Notes: a model not told the origin generated them from the sequence alone. A DNA stretch of 24,340 nt from Deltaproteobacteria bacterium (GCA_019308985.1 JAFDHB010000040.1:1-24340), one strand, 5' to 3'. Positions 1-7,692 are shown, numbered from the stretch's first letter. Made by a program: numbers and translations.

Positions 1-19
1 AGAGATCATCTTCACCGGA

Positions 20-350
20 GCCTCCACCTCTCGCCCCTATTGAGGAACCCCTATGAGGACAATGGGGGCGTGGGAACAGCTCAGGAGCGATATTGAGCCT
101 TGAGAAAAGACCCCAAGGGACCATTGATCGCGGTTGATCAGGCTTTGGGCAACAGCCTGTAAAGCTACTACCCCTCGTTGTCCTTGGATCCACGCCCTTC
201 GGGTTCACCCCTGCTCAATAGGGCTCCAACACATGACCTTTCAGGTGTCTCGTCCATGCCTCTGCCACTTGGCTTCTACAGGAATTGCCGGTGCATAGGA
301 ACAAGATTCTAGCTCTTTTGCCCATTTACGCCCGTCTTCACTCAATGGGT
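20..350 (-). ncRNA. Candidate structured RNA or mobile intron fragment
   Basis: There is no convincing gene in bases 1-360. The stretch contains a series of local stems: 33-42 with 60-69 (10 bp, one G-T pair), 79-83 with 94-98, 139-144 with 154-159, 194-198 with 220-224 enclosing a GGG/CCC hairpin at 201-210, 236-239 with 243-246, and 321-326 with 344-349. So many short stems in 330 bases suggest a folded RNA. The strand is a guess: the minus-strand text reads somewhat like the 5' half of a group II intron, but no domain V and no reverse transcriptase are visible, and the rest would lie left of the window. It could also be a decayed repeat. Confidence is low for identity and moderate for structure. 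Confidence 0.3.
34..59. repeat. Short imperfect tandem duplication
   Basis: CCCCTATTGAGGA (34-46) is followed after one base by CCCCTATGAGGA (48-59). The copies differ by one T. They lie inside the 33-69 stem-loop, so the duplication may be part of an RNA hairpin rather than an independent repeat. Confidence 0.5.
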
Positions 351-360
351 GAATCCAAGA

Positions 361-1560
361 TCATAGGGCTGCCGGCTCCGGCTTGAACCAGTGGGTTGTC
401 CTGAGGCAGATCTTGACCAGCATGAGCATCACCGGAACCTCGATCAATACGCCGACCACGGTTGCGAGGGCCGCCCCTGAGGAGAGACCGAACAGCATCG
501 TGGCCGTGGCAATGGCCACTTCAAAATGGTTGGACGCCCCGATCATGGCCGCCGGGGCCGCGTCCCGGTAATCAAGTTTCAGCCATCGGGCCAGAGCGTA
601 ACCGAGCCAGTAAATCAGATTGGTCTGAATAAACAAGGGTATCGCGATCCACAGGATCGTCAGGGGATTGGACACAATGACTTCACCCTTGAAACTGAAC
701 AACAGGACCAGTGTAATGAGCAGGGCAATGATAGTGACGGGGGTCAGGATATGGAGAAACTTCTCCTTGAACCATTCTTCTCCCTTGGCATTGATGATCG
801 CCCTTCTTGAGATATAGCCCGCAACCAGAGGGAGTGCCACATAGATTCCTATGGAAAGCACCAGGGCCTGCCAGGGGACCGGCAGCCTGCCCACCCCCAG
901 CAGGAATCCGCCCAGCACGCCGTAGAGGACAAGCATGGTAAGGGAGTTAATAGCCACCATAACGAGAGTCAGGCCATCGTTTCCCCGGGCCAGAAAGCCC
1001 CATACGAGCACCATAGCCGTGCAGGGCGCAATCCCAAGCAGAATAGAACCTGCAAGGTAGCTTCGCCACAACGGGACTTCCAGGACCTTGACCCCATTGG
1101 ACATGATGACCTTGCCTGCACCGTAGGCGGCGCCCACCGGCAGATCGAGACCAAAGGGCATCTTAACATGGTCCACTGCCTCGGGTCCGATGAGGCCATA
1201 GAACACGGTGCCAAGAAAAAAGCTGGCGATGGCATACATGGTAAAAGGCTTGACAGCCCAGTTCAGGAAAAGTGTGAGCAAAACAGGCTTTCCGCTCTTG
1301 CCAGCCTTGATTACCTCGGCGAAATCAATTTTCACCATGATCGGGTACATCATGAAAAAGAGGCAGATCGCAATGGGGATGGATACCACAGGGGCTTCGC
1401 CCACGGAAATGGCCAGGCTGTCCAGGTATTTGGCTACACCGGGCGCCACCTTGCCAAGCACAATGCCTGCCAGTATACACAGGATCACCCACACATAGAG
1501 ATACTTCTCAAAGAAGCCCAATCCTCTCCCTTGTCTTTTCGTCTCAGCATCTGTTGCCAT
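361..1560 (-). CDS. acr3: Acr3-family arsenite efflux permease
   Basis: This 399-residue integral membrane protein would extrude arsenite (and perhaps antimonite) across the inner membrane using the proton gradient. About ten hydrophobic segments can be seen. The hallmark of Acr3 is present: a cysteine in the GIAPCTAMV motif (Cys180), and a conserved glutamate in the SNHFEVAIA motif (Glu347). In characterised Acr3 proteins the equivalent residues are essential for transport. The loop before Cys180 (about 120-160) seems longer than in short Acr3 forms, as is seen in many bacterial members. The ATG start is supported by an AAGGAGG sequence a few bases upstream. No arsR, arsC or arsM gene is in the window, so the gene stands alone or belongs to an operon continuing left. 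A palindrome about 130 bp upstream may be its operator. Family assignment is firm; substrate is inferred. Confidence 0.93.
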   Translation of the reverse strand: MATDAETKRQGRGLGFFEKYLYVWVILCILAGIVLGKVAPGVAKYLDSLAISVGEAPVVSIPIAICLFFMMYPIMVKIDFAEVIKAGKSGKPVLLTLFLNWAVKPFTMYAIASFFLGTVFYGLIGPEAVDHVKMPFGLDLPVGAAYGAGKVIMSNGVKVLEVPLWRSYLAGSILLGIAPCTAMVLVWGFLARGNDGLTLVMVAINSLTMLVLYGVLGGFLLGVGRLPVPWQALVLSIGIYVALPLVAGYISRRAIINAKGEEWFKEKFLHILTPVTIIALLITLVLLFSFKGEVIVSNPLTILWIAIPLFIQTNLIYWLGYALARWLKLDYRDAAPAAMIGASNHFEVAIATATMLFGLSSGAALATVVGVLIEVPVMLMLVKICLRTTHWFKPEPAAL

Positions 1561-1691
1561 ACTTCCCCTCCTTGATGAAATTCAGCGATCACTGACCTTC
1601 TTCACCCATCCAATTGAAACCGAGCTATGTAATCAATAAGCCCCCTTGTGGGCCTCTTCGCCCAATCCCAGGCAATTGTCTGCCCCAAACA

Positions 1692-1725
1692 TTCAAATAG
1701 CCATATTCTATTTTAGCTATTTCAA
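1692..1725 (-). promoter_or_regulatory. Palindrome upstream of acr3, possible operator
   Basis: TTCAAATAGC (1692-1701) and GCTATTTCAA (1716-1725) are inverted arms of 10 bp with one mismatch and a 14 bp AT-rich spacer. The element is 132 bp upstream of the acr3 start. On the minus strand it contains TTGAAA followed at about promoter spacing by a weak -10-like sequence. Arsenite pumps are commonly controlled by ArsR-type repressors that bind AT-rich imperfect palindromes, so an operator is plausible. There is no regulator gene nearby to support it. Confidence 0.3.
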
Positions 1726-1940
1726 TTTTTTTGTAGTTGATGCCTTTTCCTGCGTCCCCCAATTTGTTCCGCACTGGAAGATTCGAGTTCTTCAATCCCT
1801 CATGTATTCCCGCAGAAAACACCTAAGTTAAAATGCCATTATCTGGTTCCCGCCAGAAGAACGATAATGCTTTTACTCCTTGTTTAACCATATGCATTTT
1901 TGGTAATTTAGATCTACGATAAACAATTGTCAAGCTGATA

Positions 1941-2076
1941 ATCGCAACTCGAGGTTGCTCTCACACCCGTGGGATGATTCACGATCTTGGTGTTGTTCCT
2001 ATGCGGGAGATGCCATGCACACCCGTAGGAGCATGCTCTGCGTGCGATTCTTCGCAACCAGAGGTTGCTCCTACAG
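1941..2076. repeat. Cluster of REP-like palindromes in alternating orientation
   Basis: Related units alternate in direction. Forward units are at 1941-1965 (GCAAC-TCGAG-GTTGC), a decayed copy around 1976-2005, and 2051-2076 (GCAACC-AGA-GGTTGC followed by TCCTACAG). Inverted units begin with CACACCCGTGGGA (1962) and CACACCCGTAGGA (2018), the latter containing the perfect palindrome GAGCATGCTC (2029-2038). The conserved edge reads TGTAGGAGCAACC on the opposite strand, resembling the TAGGAGC-type REP elements of proteobacteria that are mobilised by RAYT (TnpA-REP) transposases. No such transposase is in the window. The alternating layout is like a BIME. Confidence 0.65.
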
Positions 2077-2129
2077 AAGGGACTGTTCTGTGGCTTCACC
2101 CTTTCAAATTGGCGAGGGGCTTTTTGTTG

Positions 2130-2158
2130 TTGCAATAATAGGAATTTTGTGATATTTT
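2130..2158 (+). promoter_or_regulatory. Candidate sigma-70 promoter for the 2252 gene
   Basis: TTGCAA (2130-2135) and TATTTT (2153-2158) are separated by 17 bp in an AT-rich stretch, leaving a leader of roughly 90 bases before the ATG at 2252. This is a sequence match only; the -10 box is imperfect. Confidence 0.3.
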
Positions 2159-2251
2159 TATATAAATTTCATCAAAGTAACTTAATTCTCCATTTATGTC
2201 ATTGTCATACAAAGGCAGGGGATTACAGGAATCATTCAGAGGGTACTGAAC

Positions 2252-2641
2252 ATGAAAGCAAAACGCCTCCTTCTAGTCATCATTGGCGCAGTCGCTCTGC
2301 TTCTTTTCTCTCTTCCAGGAAGTGGAGCCCAAGGAGATGACCTTGCAGCCTTGCGAAAAAAGGCCGCAGAGCTTGAACAAAGGGTCAAGGAACTCGAAAA
2401 CTTACTTGAAAAGTGCAACAGAGCGAGGGAAGAGGCGATTGGCGCTGCCCTCGGATGGCAGAGCAAAAAAAACTGGCGAAAATTGAAGGTCGGCATGAGA
2501 GAATCACAGGTGAAATCAATCCTGGGAGAACCCAGCAAGATTATTCAAGGCTCCGTTACCCTCTGGTACTATCCCAACATATACGGCGGGTATGTATCCT
2601 TTGACAAGCAGGGCAAACTGGCTGGATGGAACGAACCATGA
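2252..2641 (+). CDS. Exported coiled-coil protein with SmpA/BamE-like C-terminus
   Basis: The 129-residue product has an N-terminal signal peptide (MKAKR, then a hydrophobic run to about residue 22, with a likely cleavage site near SGA-Q at 24-27), so it is probably periplasmic. There is no lipobox cysteine at the cleavage site, so it is not obviously a lipoprotein. Residues 30-62 form a heptad-rich coiled coil. Residues 74-127 match the SmpA/OmlA-type fold: the pattern VGMRESQVKSILGEP is followed by an aromatic-rich strand (LWYYPN) and a final strand pair with YVSFDKQGKL. In BamE that domain works in outer-membrane assembly, but many small exported proteins carry it with unknown roles. An AGAGGG ribosome binding site precedes the ATG. 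The gene stands 190 bp before the polysaccharide locus and may not belong to it. Confidence 0.72.
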   Translation: MKAKRLLLVIIGAVALLLFSLPGSGAQGDDLAALRKKAAELEQRVKELENLLEKCNRAREEAIGAALGWQSKKNWRKLKVGMRESQVKSILGEPSKIIQGSVTLWYYPNIYGGYVSFDKQGKLAGWNEP

Positions 2642-2830
2642 GAAACATTCTTCAATACCTTGAAAGGGGGAGAAATTTGAGGAGAGCTTAGAGTTTCAGC
2701 ATGGGATACCGGGAACATAAACGTTTAACCTTTGGCGATTCAACCCAGTCTTTCTTCCAGCGTGTCTCTTGCCGATTGAGGGGATGCGCCTTTTTTATGG
2801 GAAAATTCTCTCGTTACGGGGAAAATAGGT

Positions 2831-3670
2831 TTGAAGTCGGGCATTAATGAACATCTAACAATCATTGAACCCAAAAGGGGTTGGGTCCCTATAGATCTCA
2901 GGGAAATATGGAACTACCGTGAACTTCTTTACTTCCTGACCAAGAGAGACATCAAGGTTCGTTACAAACAAACGGTATTGGGCGGTCTATGGGCTATTAT
3001 TCAGCCGGCCTTTACAATGATCGTGTTTACACTGTTTTTCGGCCGCCTGGCCAAGATCCCTTCAGAAGGTATGCCCTACCCCATTTTCGTCTATGTGGGC
3101 CTCCTGCCCTGGACTTATTTTGCCAACAGTGTGGCTGCATCGGGAAATAGCCTGGTTGGAAGCGCCAACTTGATTACCAAGATATATTTCCCCCGACTGA
3201 TCGTCCCGGCTTCGGCCTCCCTCGCAGGACTGCTCGATTTTTTTGTGGCCATGTTCGTCCTGGGTGTTCTCATGATCCACTATAGCTTTGTGCCCAGTGC
3301 CATCGGTATTCTCCTCTTTCCTTTTCTTGTTGCTCTGACCTTCCTGTGCGCCCTGGGCGTGGGGCTATGGCTTTCCGCCATGAACGTTCAGTACAGAGAC
3401 ATAAGATATGCGATCCCCTTTCTTGTTCAACTCTGGATGTTTGTCTCTCCGGTGATATACCCCGTGAGCATGGTAAGGGAAAAGTACCAATGGCTGTTGG
3501 CCCTCAATCCTATGGGCGGTGTAATAAAGGCTTACAGGGCCTCCATCCTGGGACATCAGCCAATCGACTGGCCCTTATTGGGACTTTCAACCCTTATCAT
3601 AGTTCTTATACTCTTTAGCGGGCTGTTTTATTTCAGGAGAATGGAAAGGGTATTTGCGGATGTAGTATGA
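2831..3670 (+). CDS. wzm: Polysaccharide ABC exporter, permease subunit (Wzm/TagG type)
   Basis: This 279-residue inner-membrane protein pairs with Wzt (4271-5530) to export undecaprenyl-linked polysaccharide made in the cytoplasm. It shows the ABC-2 pattern: an amphipathic N-terminus with LTKRDIKVRYKQTVLG (about 36-51) leading into the first membrane helix, six hydrophobic segments, the SPVIYP motif (206-211), LNPMGGVIKAYR (225-236), and the end FRRMERVFADVV. Length is normal for the family. No ATG fits the N-terminus, so the TTG at 2831 is taken as start, with GGGGA about 8 bases upstream. Unusually, wzt does not follow directly: a four-helix-bundle gene lies between, and a strong ribosome binding site right after the wzm stop is left without an obvious gene. 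Confidence 0.92.
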   Translation: MKSGINEHLTIIEPKRGWVPIDLREIWNYRELLYFLTKRDIKVRYKQTVLGGLWAIIQPAFTMIVFTLFFGRLAKIPSEGMPYPIFVYVGLLPWTYFANSVAASGNSLVGSANLITKIYFPRLIVPASASLAGLLDFFVAMFVLGVLMIHYSFVPSAIGILLFPFLVALTFLCALGVGLWLSAMNVQYRDIRYAIPFLVQLWMFVSPVIYPVSMVREKYQWLLALNPMGGVIKAYRASILGHQPIDWPLLGLSTLIIVLILFSGLFYFRRMERVFADVV

Positions 3671-3726
3671 AGGAGGTTCTATTGATAGTTCAATTCGTTA
3701 GATTTGTTTTGTTTCTAGATTCCTAA
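3670..3726 (+). promoter_or_regulatory. Orphan strong ribosome binding site and 14-codon open frame
   Basis: AAGGAGG (3670-3676) overlaps the wzm stop codon and is followed at good spacing by a TTG (3682). That frame stops after 14 codons at 3724-3726 and resembles nothing known. It may be a leader peptide, or the leftover start region of the gene that used to follow wzm before the four-helix-bundle segment was inserted. Confidence 0.35.
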
Positions 3727-3801
3727 GATATTATGGTCATTGAAAAAACAGTTTCGGAGACAGACCGACAGTTCCTCGAGATCAAATGACTGGTGAGAGA
3801 C

Positions 3802-4191
3802 ATGGTAACTATCAAAAGATTTGAAGATTTGGAGTGCTGGCAGGAAGCAAAAAAATTTGTCAGGCTGGTCTATCGGTTAACAAAGAACAAGGAATTTGGT
3901 AAGGACTTCGGATTAGCAAATCAGATCACACGCAACGCTGTGTCCTCTATGGCGAATATAGCAGAAGGATTCCACCGCAAAAGCAACAGGGATTTCATGA
4001 AATTCCTTGATTATTCCAGGGCCTCGGTTGCCGAAACCCTGAGCCACGCTTATGCCGCCTTTGATCAAGGTTATGTGGATGAGAAGGAACTCAAGACAAT
4101 GAAAGAACAAGCTGACATCGTTTGGAGAAAAGTCAATAATTTTATTGCCTATCTTAACAGATCCAGAGAAACGATACAAGAAAGGCAATGA
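3802..4191 (+). CDS. Four-helix-bundle protein (23S rRNA intervening-sequence family)
   Basis: The product (129 residues from the ATG at 3802; a GTG at 3793 would add three) matches the four-helix-bundle family first seen in proteins encoded within 23S rRNA intervening sequences. Hallmarks are the start VTIKRFEDLECWQEAKKFV, the central LANQITRNAVSSMANIAEGF, the FLDYSRASVAE segment, and a terminal helix ending in a basic tail. The molecular role of the family is not established; its members are small soluble pentamer-type helical bundles. The ATG is preferred because family members begin close to this position. Here the gene splits the usual wzm-wzt pair, and 18 bp tandem repeats lie directly downstream. 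Together these suggest that it arrived as a small mobile cassette, which is inference. Confidence 0.88.
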   Translation: MVTIKRFEDLECWQEAKKFVRLVYRLTKNKEFGKDFGLANQITRNAVSSMANIAEGFHRKSNRDFMKFLDYSRASVAETLSHAYAAFDQGYVDEKELKTMKEQADIVWRKVNNFIAYLNRSRETIQERQ

Positions 4192-4210
4192 TGACGGGCA
4201 AAAAAGCCAA

Positions 4211-4246
4211 TTGAACCAATGAAACCAATTGAACCAATGAAACCAG
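4211..4246. repeat. 18 bp tandem repeat, two copies
   Basis: TTGAACCAATGAAACCAA (4211-4228) is followed directly by TTGAACCAATGAAACCAG (4229-4246). The 12-mer AACCAATGAAAC recurs at 4214, 4232, 4423 and 4441, so the same 18 bp period appears again inside the wzt coding sequence. The repeat ends 24 bp before the wzt start. Confidence 0.85.
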
Positions 4247-4270
4247 TCACATTAATTTGGTAAGGAACGA

Positions 4271-5530
4271 ATGCCTGCTGTTGTCATTAGAGCTGAAAAT
4301 CTTTCAAAGCAGTACCGCATCGGGGCCAAGGAAGGATACAAGACCTTCCGGGAAACCCTGATAGATTCCGCCAAGGCCCCCTTCACGCATCTAAAATCCG
4401 CATTTCGAAGTATGACCAATCAAACCAATGAAACTAGTTCAACCAATGAAACTAATACCATTTGGGCACTGAAAGACGTGTCCTTTGAAGTGAAACAAGG
4501 GGAAGTGGTAGGAATCATCGGCAGAAACGGTGCGGGAAAGAGCACATTATTAAGAATTCTATCTAAAATTACCGAGCCTACCGAAGGAAGGGTGGGGTTA
4601 AGAGGCCGGGTAGGCTCTCTTTTGGAGGTGGGCACGGGCTTTCACCCGGAGCTGACCGGCCATGAAAATGTCTACCTTTACGGTGCAATCCTCGGCATGG
4701 ACCGCTGGGAGATCACAAGAAAATTCGATGAGATCATAGCCTTTGCCGAACTGGAGAAATTCGTGGATACACCGGTCAAACGGTATTCCAGCGGGATGTA
4801 CATGCGCTTGGCCTTTGCCGTGGCAGCACACCTGGAACCGGAAATTCTCCTCGTGGACGAAGTCCTCGCCGTTGGAGATGCGCGGTTCTGGTCCAAATCA
4901 ATAGAAAGAATGCGTGAGTTGAATGAAATGGGGATGACTATTTTGCTCGTCTCTCACAATATGTGGCTTATTCAAACATTTTGTTCTTCTTCCATATTCC
5001 TGGAAAAGGGACATATCGAGGCGGATGGCGTTCCCTTGAGAGTTATCGAGGCCTACAGAGAACTAAACAAGAACCTTAAGGATGTTTGCGAAAGGGCTCC
5101 CAGGAGCTCGGAAGGCAGCCAAGAAGTAAAGCTCAACCTCTTTCAGATATTTCCAGAAGGCGAATGGGCGACCGAGAAAGAGGCCTTTCCGTATGCCGGG
5201 GTGAGAGCGGTTTTGGGAGCCAGCGTGCAAGGATTGCAAAAAGTTAGATTTCTCGTTCGAATCACGAGCCCGGATGGATTTTCTTTTTTCACGACCTATA
5301 GCGATATGATAGATATCCCTGAGGACGGACAGATTAAGTGTGAAGCAGTTATTCAGCACCTCATGCTCTTGCCTGGCGAGTATCTCTTCTGGGCAGCAGT
5401 CTGTTCAGGGGACGAGGGAGAGAACATCTTGGCAGCAGAAAACGTACCCTTGGTCATAAAAGGAAACAAGAGCTCAAGGGAAAGACACAGCTTGTTTTGG
5501 AATGAAGCCCGTTGGCGCTTCTTAGAATAG
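4271..5530 (+). CDS. wzt: Polysaccharide ABC exporter, ATPase subunit with Wzt C-terminal domain
   Basis: This 419-residue cytoplasmic ATPase energises export through Wzm. Residues 1-255 are the nucleotide-binding domain: Walker A GRNGAGKST (84-92), signature YSSGM (172-176, typical for this subfamily), Walker B ILLVDE (192-197), and the H-loop SHN (228-230). Residues about 285-400 look like a Wzt-C beta-sandwich, the domain that in characterised systems binds the modified end of the finished chain. An AAGGA site precedes the ATG. Oddly, residues 49-63 are a low-complexity Thr/Asn insert (TNQTNETSSTNETNT) made by the same 18 bp repeat found upstream. It sits just before the usual IWALKDVSFEV strand, so it should be a surface loop and tolerated. 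Downstream, only 21 bp separate it from the GT-methyltransferase gene, suggesting co-transcription. Confidence 0.93.
   Translation: MPAVVIRAENLSKQYRIGAKEGYKTFRETLIDSAKAPFTHLKSAFRSMTNQTNETSSTNETNTIWALKDVSFEVKQGEVVGIIGRNGAGKSTLLRILSKITEPTEGRVGLRGRVGSLLEVGTGFHPELTGHENVYLYGAILGMDRWEITRKFDEIIAFAELEKFVDTPVKRYSSGMYMRLAFAVAAHLEPEILLVDEVLAVGDARFWSKSIERMRELNEMGMTILLVSHNMWLIQTFCSSSIFLEKGHIEADGVPLRVIEAYRELNKNLKDVCERAPRSSEGSQEVKLNLFQIFPEGEWATEKEAFPYAGVRAVLGASVQGLQKVRFLVRITSPDGFSFFTTYSDMIDIPEDGQIKCEAVIQHLMLLPGEYLFWAAVCSGDEGENILAAENVPLVIKGNKSSRERHSLFWNEARWRFLE
4415..4459. repeat. In-frame repeat inside wzt
   Basis: ACCAATCAAACC is followed by two copies of the AACCAATGAAAC core at 4423 and 4441, again 18 bp apart. 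It encodes the TNQTNETSSTNETNT stretch. Because the period is six codons, expansion or contraction would keep the reading frame. Confidence 0.8.
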
Positions 5531-5551
5531 TAACAGAGTGATGAGGGAGCA

Positions 5552-7618
5552 TTGAAAATACTTTTCTTGTCAATGGAATATCCTCCTGAAACGGGGGGAG
5601 GGGGGATAGGCTCCTATGTAGCTTCTATTGCTCCAGCTCTTGCATCACTTGGCCATGAGGTCCATGTTCTCTCATGTCTCGATGCTCAAAAACCTAGCTA
5701 CACTCAAAGAGAAGGGGTTCATATTCACCGGCGCGGCCTGGTACCTATTCGAGGATTGGGCAGGCTGGCGAGCACACTAAAATTAAAGGATACAATTAGG
5801 CGTCTTCATACAGGGCTTTCAGCCTTTCTTGAATATCGAAAACTTGGAATTGACTTTGACGTGATAGAGCATCCCGACTGGAATGCAGAAGGATGGTTAT
5901 TTGCATTCCTTAAGGTCAGGCCCACTGTTGCTCATCTTCACACCCCGCTTCCTTTAATTATAAAATATAACCGGCTTCCAATGAAGCTCGACGGGCATAT
6001 CGCTTCTATCATCGAACATTTTGCCGTCAAACATTCCGAAGTTATTACTTCTCCATCAAAATACCTCGCAAATGAGCTAAAAAGACTCGGTTGGTTAAGG
6101 GACTCTGATATCCATGTTATCTCTTATCCGGTCGACCTGTCGAGTTGGAAGCATACACGCCCGGTTTCTGAGACATCCCCAACAGTACTTTTCGTGGGCC
6201 GTCTTGAGACCCTAAAGGCCCCGGAAATCCTTGCCCAAGCCATTACAATCATCCGCAAAGAAATTCCTCAGGCGAAGGCCGTGTTTGTGGGTAGGAGCAA
6301 TGGAAAGCGCGATGGTCTCAATTATGTGGAGTGGGTTAAGAAAATTGCGGGGGACACCCACAGTTGTCAATTCGTGGGTCACGTACCTCGTAGTGAGCTG
6401 CCCCGGTTTTTTTCCGAGTGCAGAGTACTGGCCATTCCATCATGGCACGATAACTATCCCATGGTGGCGCTTGAATCCATGGCAGCAGGAAGAGCTGTAG
6501 TAGTCACGCAAAATACAGGTGTGATGGAGCTTTTAGAAACCACTCAAGCCGGCAAAATTGTCCCGTCAGGTGATCCCAACGCTTTAGCAGATGCACTCCG
6601 CCCCTTTTTAGCTGATGCCGGTTATGCGGAAAAAATGGGGGAAAAAGCAAGAAATACAGCTTTCGGCATGCTTGACCCCATCAAGTTGGCCGAAGAACGC
6701 ATAAAGGCCTATCGGAAAGCGATTGAAGTTTTCCATGCCAGGTTGCGCACCCAAGCTTCTGGATTCCGCCGTGCTCTCCCCGAACGGGTCGCATCATTTC
6801 AAATCCCCAGGGCTTGGCGAAACTGGGCGGTCTCAGAGGTCATGAAGAGGCCTTGGAAACATTTTTACTTTCCCACATCTCGCCAACTATTAGAGCTTAT
6901 GGCACAAATACCTCGCCTGAAAGGTCTTGACAACTTCGAAAATATTCGCGTCCTGGATGTCGGCTGCACACCTGCCGTCAGCCTCTTGCTTGCGTGCCTC
7001 GGGGCACAAGTATACTTGTTGGATACAGATCCGTCTGAACTCAATAAAGGGAAAAAAATAGCGCAACTTCTAAATCGAAACAGCAAGGTGAAATATATTC
7101 TAGCCGACGCTTTTAGAATACCTTGCGCATCTAATCGCTTCGATATCGTTTGGAACTCTGGTTTCATCGAGCACTTTGATAAGCCGCACCTAATCATACG
7201 AGAAATGGGGCGTGTTGTTTGTAAAGATGGAGCATTGATCGTTTTAGTACCAAACCGGTGGACACCACATACCATGTGGATAAGAGAGAGCCTGCGGAGA
7301 TCGCCCCGTGGTTACTATTGGGACATTATGGGGCGTGAGCGCTCATACACCCGCAATGACCTAGTGAAATTAGTCCGTGCATCCGGCTTCCACGTTATGG
7401 AAACTTCCACTGCAAACTTGCGCCGGACAATCATAGACGATTCCATTGTTTTACCTCGTCTTAGTCGCATGTTCATGCGTGGCTTCCTCTTTAAACTTAT
7501 GAACTTTGTCGACCGGCTGGAACTTCACCTCCCCTTGGTGAAGCGATTTGGCTTTATGACCGGCGTTTTAGCCATTTCGTCATCAGTGAGTGAGCTAGAA
7601 AAACAAATACACAATTGA
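5552..7618 (+). CDS. Fusion of GT4 glycosyltransferase and SAM methyltransferase
   Basis: The 688-residue protein joins two enzymes. Residues 1-395 are a GT4 (GT-B fold) glycosyltransferase: the start MKILFLSMEYPPETGGGGIG holds the acceptor-side glycine loop, VLFVGRLE (212-219) begins the nucleotide-sugar half, and the usual EX7E motif appears as D300...E308 in a sequence ending ALESMAAGRAVV. After a linker (395-460) comes a class I methyltransferase: motif I VLDVGC (467-472, without the full glycine run), the acidic D491/D493 after strand 2, ADAFRIP (518-524), and the FDIVWNSGFIEHF segment. It starts with TTG; GAGGGAG lies just upstream, and the N-terminus fits the family. Following wzt by 21 bp, it could transfer a late sugar and methylate it, perhaps as a chain-end modification read by Wzt-C. 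Sugar and target are unknown. Confidence 0.85.
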   Translation: MKILFLSMEYPPETGGGGIGSYVASIAPALASLGHEVHVLSCLDAQKPSYTQREGVHIHRRGLVPIRGLGRLASTLKLKDTIRRLHTGLSAFLEYRKLGIDFDVIEHPDWNAEGWLFAFLKVRPTVAHLHTPLPLIIKYNRLPMKLDGHIASIIEHFAVKHSEVITSPSKYLANELKRLGWLRDSDIHVISYPVDLSSWKHTRPVSETSPTVLFVGRLETLKAPEILAQAITIIRKEIPQAKAVFVGRSNGKRDGLNYVEWVKKIAGDTHSCQFVGHVPRSELPRFFSECRVLAIPSWHDNYPMVALESMAAGRAVVVTQNTGVMELLETTQAGKIVPSGDPNALADALRPFLADAGYAEKMGEKARNTAFGMLDPIKLAEERIKAYRKAIEVFHARLRTQASGFRRALPERVASFQIPRAWRNWAVSEVMKRPWKHFYFPTSRQLLELMAQIPRLKGLDNFENIRVLDVGCTPAVSLLLACLGAQVYLLDTDPSELNKGKKIAQLLNRNSKVKYILADAFRIPCASNRFDIVWNSGFIEHFDKPHLIIREMGRVVCKDGALIVLVPNRWTPHTMWIRESLRRSPRGYYWDIMGRERSYTRNDLVKLVRASGFHVMETSTANLRRTIIDDSIVLPRLSRMFMRGFLFKLMNFVDRLELHLPLVKRFGFMTGVLAISSSVSELEKQIHN

Positions 7619-7657
7619 AAAATTATCGTACATTTTGGAAAAATCATTATAGGCTAT

Positions 7658-7692
7658 TTGACAATTTTTTTAGTAGACTAATCACATTGACA
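7658..7692 (+). promoter_or_regulatory. Possible internal promoter elements
   Basis: Two exact TTGACA hexamers occur at 7658-7663 and 7687-7692 in the AT-rich 108 bp gap before the next gene. Neither has a clear -10 at ideal distance (TAATCA is 15 bp after the first), so this is only a weak candidate for transcription starting within the locus. Confidence 0.2.

Larger units (their letters stand above)
1561..2251. other. Gene-free interval between acr3 and the 2252 gene
   Basis: No credible coding region was found in this 691 bp divergent interval; the short open frames lack ribosome binding sites and family resemblance. It holds the acr3 leader with the palindrome at 1692-1725, an AT-rich stretch (about 1820-1930), the REP-like cluster at 1941-2076, and a candidate promoter near 2130-2158 for the rightward gene. 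Confidence 0.6.

Noticed and set aside
1168..1575. 135-codon plus-strand open frame across acr3
   Set aside because: It is the antisense shadow of acr3, has no family resemblance and no sensible ribosome binding site.
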